From Candidatus Galligastranaerophilus gallistercoris (GTDB lineage: Bacteria > Cyanobacteriota > Vampirovibrionia > Gastranaerophilales > Gastranaerophilaceae), in contig DVJH01000010.1 in the NCBI GenBank assembly GCA_018710795.1, forward strand, positions 1 to 7,663: 7,663 nt of DNA, read 5' to 3'. Below the pieces are notes generated by a model. It was given only the letters and a program-made list of their open reading frames with translations. It had not been told where the DNA came from and did not search any database. Every line of letters starts with the position of its first letter. The first letter of the stretch is position 1. Positions 1-5,150 of this stretch are shown here, one piece after another. The position numbers and the translations under genes were made by a program.

Positions 1-1
1 A

Positions 2-583
2 ATGTGTAAAAAATATGTTTCAACGGTTGAAGAATTAAACCCCGATTATATTCTCCCGAGTCATGGTCCGATTTACGATAAACCCGAATTTATAATAAAT
101 GCGTATAAAGACTGGGCATCGGATACACCTAAAAATCTTGTTTTAATTCCTTATGTATCAATGTACGGAAGCACGGAAGAGATGGTTGAATACGTAAGTT
201 CGAAATTAAGGGCAAATAACATTAATGTTGTTGCACATGATTTGGTAAGAGATGATCTTGGCGAGCTTGCGGTTCATCTTGTCGATGCCGCAACAATTAT
301 AATCGGCGCATCAATGGTTCTTGCGGGCCCGCACCCAATTGCTGCAAATGCATGCCTGCTTGCAAATGCGCTGAAACCAAAAGCCCGCTTTGTTTCGTTT
401 TTGGGTTCATACGGATGGGGAGGAAAGCTTTTTGAAACGCTTTCATCATTCTTCACATCGATTAAACCGGAAGTAATCGAGCCTGTTTTGGTTAAAGGTA
501 AACCTAAAAAAGAAGATTTTAAAAAACTCGATATTCTTGTTCAAACAATTGTTTCAAAGCATAGAGAGCTTAACCTAAAATAA
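2..583 (+). CDS. fprA: Flavodiiron protein (A-type flavoprotein, FprA family), C-terminal part
   Basis: The visible 193 residues are the C-terminal half of a flavodiiron protein, a soluble family of about 400 residues that reduces O2 to water and/or NO to N2O and protects anaerobes. The first ~40 residues are the end of the metallo-beta-lactamase-like domain; the PSHGP motif (His21 of the visible part) is the usual place of a late diiron-ligand histidine. From about residue 45 a flavodoxin domain follows: the FMN phosphate loop is SMYGSTEEM (53-61), and GSYGWGG (135-141) is the second conserved flavin-side loop. The upstream metal ligands lie before the window, so the true start is not visible and the ATG at position 2 is probably internal. 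No rubredoxin or flavin-reductase domain follows: the frame stops right after the flavodoxin domain, at a terminator. The family call is secure; O2 versus NO preference cannot be read from this part. Confidence 0.93.
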   Translation: MCKKYVSTVEELNPDYILPSHGPIYDKPEFIINAYKDWASDTPKNLVLIPYVSMYGSTEEMVEYVSSKLRANNINVVAHDLVRDDLGELAVHLVDAATIIIGASMVLAGPHPIAANACLLANALKPKARFVSFLGSYGWGGKLFETLSSFFTSIKPEVIEPVLVKGKPKKEDFKKLDILVQTIVSKHRELNLK

Positions 584-608
584 AAAAGGGGGGAATCCCC
601 CCTTTTTT
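582..608 (+). terminator. Intrinsic terminator after the flavodiiron gene
   Basis: A perfect 12-bp inverted repeat, six A then six G, a three-base AAT loop, six C then six T, overlaps the stop codon of the flavodiiron gene. The G6/C6 stem followed directly by six T is a textbook Rho-independent terminator. The A-run on the 5' side could also let it work on the opposite strand, but no minus-strand gene ends here. It separates the flavodiiron gene from the glycosyltransferase gene. Confidence 0.93.
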
Positions 609-675
609 ATTAAAATATTCTTGCAATGGCAAAATGTTTGTTTTACATGTTTTAATACATAGTTAGTTGTTGTAT

Positions 676-680
676 AGGTG
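676..680 (+). promoter_or_regulatory. Ribosome binding site that sets the GT5 start
   Basis: AGGTG lies seven bases before the ATG at 688. It supports that ATG over the in-frame TTG at 667, which has no purine-rich site before it. The predicted protein therefore begins MRISAVN. The 79 bases between the upstream terminator and this ATG should hold the promoter, but I see only weak -10-like matches (for example TAATAC at 653-658). Confidence 0.55.
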
Positions 681-687
681 TTATTTT

Positions 688-3504
688 ATGAGAATTTCTG
701 CCGTTAATTGCGCAAATCCGCGCATAAACCGTTCGGGTGCGTATTCTATGCGCCAAAATTCCCTGCTAAATTCTGGTTTTAGGGTTATTTCTTTATCCGA
801 ATATAAAAAGGCAAATATAACATTTACCGGGCAAAAAAGAGACAATTCCCAGGTGATATTCATAGGCGCCGAATCGGATCCGTATTCAAAAGCGGGCGGC
901 GTCGGAACGGTCATGAAAGATTACAGAAATTTTACCGACCCGAAAAATGAAGTTGAAATTCTTCCCTATTACGGCGGCGTCGTTGAAGACGGCAAACTTG
1001 TTCCCGATAAAGATAAAGACGGAAATTACATAATAAATACAAATGAGGGCGAAAAAAAACTCGATTTGGTTTCCGAAAAGAAAATGCAGTGGGGAAAAGA
1101 AATAGCCGGCAAAATCATGCTTTTTTCCCTTAAAGATGACAAAAACAAAAGCACATATTTTGTATTTACCGATTCAACCGCATCAATGAAAAAACCTTAT
1201 CAGGGTGCATATTATTACAGAACAGGTTCAAAAGCAAAAACCAACGAATGGAACGGCGACCCTTACGCAAAATTTTCAAAAGCTGCCGTTGAATTTATAC
1301 CCGATGTTATAAAAGATAAAGATAACGGCTTTAACCCCGCAACCGTTGTTTGCTCGGACGCTCAAACGGCATACGTGCATGAATATATGGCAAAAAAAAC
1401 GCTGGATGATAATCTGGGGGAACTTTACGAAGGAATTAAACCGACATATGTCGGACACAATTTGGGTCCCGGATATTGCGGCGAAACCTCAATGCAAAAC
1501 ATGTTCGTAAATCTCGGTGCAACGCCGGAACAGATTAGAATGGTTGAAAAAGATCCTCTATATAAAGACAATAAATTCGGCGACAGTTATTTTAAACCTT
1601 TTGTAAAAGATGTTTTGGATGAAACAGGCACCGCAAGTGCGGTAATGATTCCGATTCACTACACAAGTTCCAAAACCGCAGACGGTGAAGGCTATTCAAA
1701 AGCATTCAGCGTGGTTGCCGAAGATTATGCAAAAAGCCTTGCAGAAAACCCGCAATCTGCCCATAACGTACATAATCATATTAAAACTCTGTATGATGAA
1801 GGAAGATTTACTGGGATATTGAACCCGCTTGAAGACCCTGCGGTTGACCCGACAAAGCCGCTTCCCAATAAACGCTACAATGAAGATTGCATTGATACGG
1901 ACGGAACAACCTATCCCGCATTCAAAACTTACCCTGCCGATATTTCGTATGAAACAATGCGAAAAATCAAAAACGAAAATAAACTTAACCTCCTAAAAAG
2001 AATTTCGGCAAAAGATAATACAATTCTCACGGGCGACCCCAAACGAAGCGCAAAAATTAACCCCGAAGCGCCCAAGAATTCAACCTGCCCGCCCGTAAGA
2101 CCCGACCTTATAAATATGATTGAGCTGGGCAAGGGCGACAGTGTGCCTTTATATGTCAGCTGGGGCAGAGCGGACACTCAAAAAGGACATAATATAACAC
2201 TTGATGCGTTTGAAAAATTTGCAAAAACACCGGAAGGTAAAAATGCGATTTTAATTCTTGGAACAGGGCTTGATGACAGCCCCGAATCCGGTTTAATCAG
2301 GTCAAAACTTGAAAAAATGCTTTCAGATAAAGACCTGCAGGGAAGAATAATTCATATTGACGGCTGGGCGCCCGCTTATGCGATGGCAAGCGCGGCAGAC
2401 GGCGCAATATTTTCTTCAAGGTTTGAACCCTGCGGGCTTACGGACCTTGAAGCAATGAAATATTATTGCACCCCCATTGTTACAAATACTCAAGGTTTTA
2501 AACAGAAAAACTTTGACCCGAGAAACCCGGATGAATACGATAAGGCAACCTCATATAAAACAACCCATGAATATAATCTCGCAAAAGAGGATGTTGAACC
2601 CATAATATATGCTTATGCAAACGGCGATGAAGAATATATTGAAACCGTAAAAAATGAATTTCCGATTTTTAATAATGATGACGGAACTTATGATGACGAT
2701 TTGTTTATAAAATTCGGAAAAGAATATGCAAAACTGATTGAAGATAAAAGAACCTATTATAAAAACACGGACGGCGAACTTCCGCCCAAATTCGGCGATT
2801 GGGACGAGATGTCAAAGGATTACGATTTTAAATTCGGCGGCTGCGCCAGAGAATTAAAAGACGGAATACTTTCTGCCGAAATGGCGGGCGCAATTTCATC
2901 TCATGCAAATGCGAATAATGAAACAAAAGAACTTATTTTTGAAAACCTTAAAAACCTGAAAACAGGCTGGAGAGATAATGAAAAACTTCACCCGGATTCA
3001 GGAAAAACTTCGGCCGAGCTTTATAAAGAAATTCATCTTGACCCTGAGTATTCTTCACCCGAAGAAAGGGATATCTTAGGCAAAAGCGATGATTTTATCG
3101 AAAAAACGACAGATAAAAGACAGGAAGACGATGTTAAAAACCGAATGATGCTCTATGGCGCGGGTGCTCTTGCAACGGCTGCCGCTATAATCGGTTCAAG
3201 AATAAAATCAAACGATATTGACGATAAAACCGAAGCTCTTGAAGCGCAGGTTAAAAACCTTAAAAATCAAATAATAGCTAATTCTAAAAAGAATAAAAAA
3301 ATTATGGTTTTAACGGGGATTATATCTGCTGCGGCTGCTGCTTTAATTACGTTTTTCAGCTGCAAATTTTATGCGGATGCAAACAAAAATAAAGGCACTG
3401 AAGTTTTGATACTTCCCAAAAAACAAAATAAAAAATCGCCTGACATGTCAAAGGATTTAACTTTTTCCATGTCAGACTTTCAAAGCAAACTTTCAAATAA
3501 TTAA
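688..3504 (+). CDS. glgA: GT5 glycogen/starch-synthase-like glycosyltransferase with N-terminal leader and C-terminal membrane hairpin
   Basis: Predicted 938 residues, about twice the ~480 of ordinary bacterial GlgA, which extends alpha-1,4-glucan from ADP-glucose. GT5 signatures in order are: SKAGGVG (67-73, Lys68), the counterpart of the KxGGL substrate loop; GHNLG (His257), the counterpart of the HN motif; GRADTQKG (Arg494, Lys499), the counterpart of the R...QKG phosphate-binding pair; and SRFEPCGL (577-584, Glu580), the nearly invariant acceptor/donor glutamate motif. These residues suggest a catalytically competent enzyme. Oddities: residues 1-44 are a polar leader ending in ITFTG; the usual TGGLxDTV loop after the SRFEPCGL block reads TNTQGF instead; about 150 extra charged residues follow the catalytic core; and the C-terminus has two hydrophobic helices (820-837 and 872-892) around a charged, coiled-coil-like stretch (841-870), then a lysine-rich tail. 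This predicts a membrane-attached synthase. Single-gene unit after a terminator; its stop overlaps that of the opposite regulator gene. GT5 family assignment is firm; glycogen as product is inference. Confidence 0.88.
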   Translation: MRISAVNCANPRINRSGAYSMRQNSLLNSGFRVISLSEYKKANITFTGQKRDNSQVIFIGAESDPYSKAGGVGTVMKDYRNFTDPKNEVEILPYYGGVVEDGKLVPDKDKDGNYIINTNEGEKKLDLVSEKKMQWGKEIAGKIMLFSLKDDKNKSTYFVFTDSTASMKKPYQGAYYYRTGSKAKTNEWNGDPYAKFSKAAVEFIPDVIKDKDNGFNPATVVCSDAQTAYVHEYMAKKTLDDNLGELYEGIKPTYVGHNLGPGYCGETSMQNMFVNLGATPEQIRMVEKDPLYKDNKFGDSYFKPFVKDVLDETGTASAVMIPIHYTSSKTADGEGYSKAFSVVAEDYAKSLAENPQSAHNVHNHIKTLYDEGRFTGILNPLEDPAVDPTKPLPNKRYNEDCIDTDGTTYPAFKTYPADISYETMRKIKNENKLNLLKRISAKDNTILTGDPKRSAKINPEAPKNSTCPPVRPDLINMIELGKGDSVPLYVSWGRADTQKGHNITLDAFEKFAKTPEGKNAILILGTGLDDSPESGLIRSKLEKMLSDKDLQGRIIHIDGWAPAYAMASAADGAIFSSRFEPCGLTDLEAMKYYCTPIVTNTQGFKQKNFDPRNPDEYDKATSYKTTHEYNLAKEDVEPIIYAYANGDEEYIETVKNEFPIFNNDDGTYDDDLFIKFGKEYAKLIEDKRTYYKNTDGELPPKFGDWDEMSKDYDFKFGGCARELKDGILSAEMAGAISSHANANNETKELIFENLKNLKTGWRDNEKLHPDSGKTSAELYKEIHLDPEYSSPEERDILGKSDDFIEKTTDKRQEDDVKNRMMLYGAGALATAAAIIGSRIKSNDIDDKTEALEAQVKNLKNQIIANSKKNKKIMVLTGIISAAAAALITFFSCKFYADANKNKGTEVLILPKKQNKKSPDMSKDLTFSMSDFQSKLSNN

Positions 3505-4175
3505 ACAAGACCTTCTTTAACGGCTTTTACGGCGGCTTGCGTCCTGTCATCGACCACAAGCTTTTGTATAATGCTGCACACATGCGCCTTGGATGTATGT
3601 TCGCTTATATTTAATTCATCCGCAATTTGTTGATTTGATTTGCCGTCAACGACTAGTTTTAATACTTCATATTCCCTTTCGGTCAGGTTGTTGTGCCTTG
3701 CTCTGAAACTTGCCCTGGAACATAATTTCTGCGGGATAATCCCTGTTTTTGCGTATTTAAGTGCATTGACAGCTCTTCTGTCAAGCCACATAGCCCCCGT
3801 GGCAACACTTCTTACAATCATATTTAATATATCCGAATTTATATCTTTTAATACAAACGCCAATGCGCCGTTTTGCATACAGTTTATAACATCCTGATCC
3901 TTAAGCTGCGAACTCAGCGCTATAACGGCAGTTTCGGGCGCATTTTCCGATATCTGTCTTATAACTTCAACGCCCGATATATCCCCGAGTACAAGGTCAA
4001 TAATTGCAACATCGACATTGTGCGCCTTTATTTTACCGAGTGCGTCTTTACCGTTTTCCGCCTCAGATATGACAAGCATATCGGGGTTTTTTTCAAGGCT
4101 GTCTTTCAGCCCCATTCTTATCAATTTATGATCATCCGCAATCATTATACGAATTTTATTGTTATTGATGCTCAT
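3501..4175 (-). CDS. NarL/FixJ-type response regulator (receiver plus LuxR HTH)
   Basis: A 224-residue two-domain response regulator, normal length for the NarL family. The receiver domain (about 8-125) has the acidic pair Asp14/Asp15, the phospho-acceptor Asp60 in VAIIDL, Ser88 as the switch hydroxyl residue and Lys110 in FVLKD, so the phosphorylation site is complete. The usual proline of the DxxMP turn is Gly64. The LuxR DNA-binding domain (about 162-224) begins LTEREYEVLKLV and has the recognition region NISEHTSKAHV (189-199); the family consensus is HTVKxHV, so Ser195 replaces Val. The start is supported by a strong ribosome binding site. No histidine kinase is in the window, so its signal is unknown and it is an orphan here. 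The repeat-rich spacer directly upstream is a natural place for its own operator. It is convergent with the GT5 gene and shares its stop region. Confidence 0.94.
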   Translation of the reverse strand: MSINNNKIRIMIADDHKLIRMGLKDSLEKNPDMLVISEAENGKDALGKIKAHNVDVAIIDLVLGDISGVEVIRQISENAPETAVIALSSQLKDQDVINCMQNGALAFVLKDINSDILNMIVRSVATGAMWLDRRAVNALKYAKTGIIPQKLCSRASFRARHNNLTEREYEVLKLVVDGKSNQQIADELNISEHTSKAHVCSIIQKLVVDDRTQAAVKAVKEGLV

Positions 4176-4183
4176 ATTAAGCT

Positions 4184-4191
4184 TCTCCTTT
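4184..4191 (-). promoter_or_regulatory. Strong ribosome binding site of the response regulator
   Basis: On the minus strand AAAGGAGA stands eight bases before the ATG at 4175-4173, close to the ideal anti-16S match and spacing. It fixes the start of the regulator at MSINNNKIRIM. Confidence 0.85.
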
Positions 4192-4328
4192 GTATATGAT
4201 ACTAATCTTAATCAAATTAAATCTCATTGACCGAAAAGCTCAATTCAAGTCAAATATTTTTTAAATTAAAAATAAAAATAAATTTTAAAGTGAAATGAAA
4301 ATTTTTAAAAAAATAAAATTTGAATAAT

Positions 4329-4492
4329 TAAATCTAGTCGAAATATAATCATAATATTTAGATATTATCACCACATATCGAATAGATATATACAAATAAA
4401 ATTTCAGACTCAATAAATCTAATAGAAACATAGCCATAACATCTTTAACTAAATGTAATGGCTATATCTAATAGGTATATAATGATAAAATT
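4329..4492. repeat. Degenerate direct repeat, two copies of about 75-79 bp, with decamer array
   Basis: Copy A (4329-4403) and copy B (4414-4492) both begin TAAATCTA and end ATAAAATT. They agree well over the first ~30 bases (ATAATCATAATAT against ATAGCCATAACAT) and the last ~30 (ATCGAATAGATATATA against ATCTAATAGGTATATA), with a diverged middle and a 4-base length difference. The shared word ATC[G/T]AATAG[A/G] occurs at 4377-4386, 4417-4426 and 4466-4475; weaker forms are at 4332-4341 (ATCTAGTCGA) and 4221-4230 (ATCTCATTGA). A reverse-oriented copy, ATCTATTCGAT, is at 5026-5036. Spacing is 40-49 bases, so this is not a simple tandem repeat. Low sequence complexity makes some chance similarity certain, but the collinear start, middle and end matches argue for an old duplication. 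Function is unknown; an operator array is one reading. Confidence 0.6.
4430..4465 (-). terminator. Stem-loop after the small acidic gene, possible terminator
   Basis: ATAGCCAT (4430-4437) pairs with ATGGCTAT (4458-4465), with a further four pairs (4439-4442 with 4453-4456) after one mismatch and a short loop. On the minus strand it lies 25 bases after the stop of the 97-residue gene and is followed by a moderately T-rich stretch rather than a clean T-run. It could end that transcript, or be a regulatory palindrome in front of the response regulator, since it sits inside repeat copy B. Confidence 0.4.
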
Positions 4493-4784
4493 AATATTTA
4501 AAATCGTCATCAAATTCTTGCATGTCAATTTCTTGAATGTCATCTTCATTTGTGAACTGACTCTTGTCAAGTTTTGCATTCGGGTTTTCATTCTGGCTTG
4601 CGGCACCTTCTTCGTTGCCTGCAGCTTTAACTTCTTCGGCTTCTCCCGCCTTTTTTGTACTGTCGATTCCCTGCGCCCCGTTTGCATCTTTGGGTTCAAT
4701 CCCGTGAAATCTTTGCGAATCATCATCAATCCTTTTTTTTAAAAAAGGATTATCATCATTTGAACCAATTCCGCCGATTTTCAT
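4491..4784 (-). CDS. Small acidic low-complexity protein of unknown function
   Basis: Predicted 97 residues beginning MKIGGIGSNDDNPFLKKR. I recognise no family. The sequence is rich in Asp, Glu, Lys, Asn, Gln and Ala with almost no hydrophobic core, so it is probably disordered; the C-terminus is strongly acidic and ends EFDDDFKY. No signal peptide, membrane helix or cysteine is present. The start is supported by purine-rich AAGGAAGG and AAGGA sites just before the ATG at 4784-4782 on the minus strand. The opposite strand has a hydrophobic open frame here (4458-4742), but that is what the complement of an acidic, AT-rich gene gives and it lacks a ribosome site, so I take the minus-strand frame as real. 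It sits alone between two AT-rich spacers, upstream of and co-oriented with the response regulator, 315 bases away. It could be a small adaptor or regulator; there is no direct evidence of function. An eight-A run lies at codons 16-19. Confidence 0.72.
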   Translation of the reverse strand: MKIGGIGSNDDNPFLKKRIDDDSQRFHGIEPKDANGAQGIDSTKKAGEAEEVKAAGNEEGAASQNENPNAKLDKSQFTNEDDIQEIDMQEFDDDFKY

Positions 4785-4800
4785 ATTATCCTTACCTTCC

Positions 4801-4827
4801 TTTATAGTTTAACAAAATAATTGTCGG
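4801..4827 (-). promoter_or_regulatory. Weak candidate promoter for the small acidic gene
   Basis: On the minus strand TATAAA (4806-4801) resembles a -10 box and CCGACA (4827-4822) a -35 box, but the spacer is only 15 bases. Transcription would start about ten bases before the ATG and the ribosome site would fall at the very 5' end. The assignment is tentative. Confidence 0.3.
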
Positions 4828-5123
4828 CTGATTTAAATTAAAACTTTAATATTTTATGTACAAATGTAAACTAATATATATTTTAAAAGCGTCTCATTAA
4901 AATAAATGTTATATTAATTTATGCGCTCTAAAATGCCATATTTTTAAAATAAACATAATAAGAGGTCTATTTATATATAACTGATAAATTATTGCCTGTT
5001 TACATAATATCTATTATAGCTACAAATCTATTCGATTTAAAATGAGCATTAAACCCAATAAAATAAAGATTTTATCTCGGGAATCATTTTTTTACTTTTA
5101 GCAGCTCTAATCGGCTTTATACA

Positions 5124-5144
5124 TGTTATTATATATGCGATAAT
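5124..5144 (+). promoter_or_regulatory. Extended -10 elements directly before the oxidoreductase start
   Basis: Two overlapping extended -10 motifs are visible: TGTTATTAT (5124-5132) and TGCGATAAT (5136-5144). The second has a poor -35 (TTTATA, 5116-5121) at 17 bases. The first would start transcription around 5139, giving a leader of about 12 bases. The second would start it at about 5151, on the ATG itself. There is no purine-rich ribosome site in between. Confidence 0.5.
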
Positions 5145-5150
5145 TTCTGT

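Larger units (their letters stand above)
4176..4490. other. AT-rich spacer upstream of the response regulator gene
   Basis: These 315 bases hold no credible gene. Going toward the regulator they contain the tail of the small acidic gene's transcript with a possible terminator hairpin, a degenerate direct repeat (4329-4403 and 4414-4492) and several copies of a decamer ATC[G/T]AATAG[A/G]. The regulator promoter must lie here on the minus strand, but I found no clear -35/-10 pair; a TTGACT at about 4247-4252 (minus) has no good -10 at 17 bases. The stretch 4255-4325 is almost only A and T. Confidence 0.7.
4785..5150. other. Divergent AT-rich spacer between the acidic gene and the oxidoreductase
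   Basis: These 366 bases separate two divergently transcribed genes and should hold both promoters. They include the weak minus-strand candidate at 4801-4827, a 6+2+6 A/T palindrome at 4837-4850, a reverse copy of the regulator-spacer decamer at 5026-5036 with a weaker one at 5008-5017, and the extended -10 elements at 5124-5144. A frame without stop at 5062-5286 encodes a hydrophobic stretch before the oxidoreductase start but has no normal start codon. A 19-codon ATG frame at 5042-5101 has no ribosome site and I do not call it a gene. Confidence 0.65.

Noticed and set aside
667..687. TTG at 667 as the start of the GT5 gene
   Set aside because: The ATG at 688 has AGGTG seven bases before it and places the TFTG motif at the same residue as in the lipoprotein. 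The TTG has no ribosome site.
1276..2177. Minus-strand open frames opposite the GT5 gene
   Set aside because: They are short, have no ribosome sites and lie opposite conserved catalytic motifs of a long clear gene.
4329..4492. CRISPR array
   Set aside because: The repeat copies are only two, degenerate and about 75-79 bp, with no uniform spacers and no cas genes nearby.
4458..4742. Plus-strand 94-codon hydrophobic open frame opposite the acidic gene
   Set aside because: It lacks a ribosome site, and its hydrophobic, Phe/Ile-rich sequence is what the complement of an acidic AT-rich gene yields. The minus-strand frame has purine-rich start sites and a sensible composition.
4176..5150. Insertion sequence or mobile element around the acidic gene
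   Set aside because: No transposase or recombinase and no target-site duplication was seen. Opposed repeats alone are not enough, so this is kept only as an alternative in the findings.
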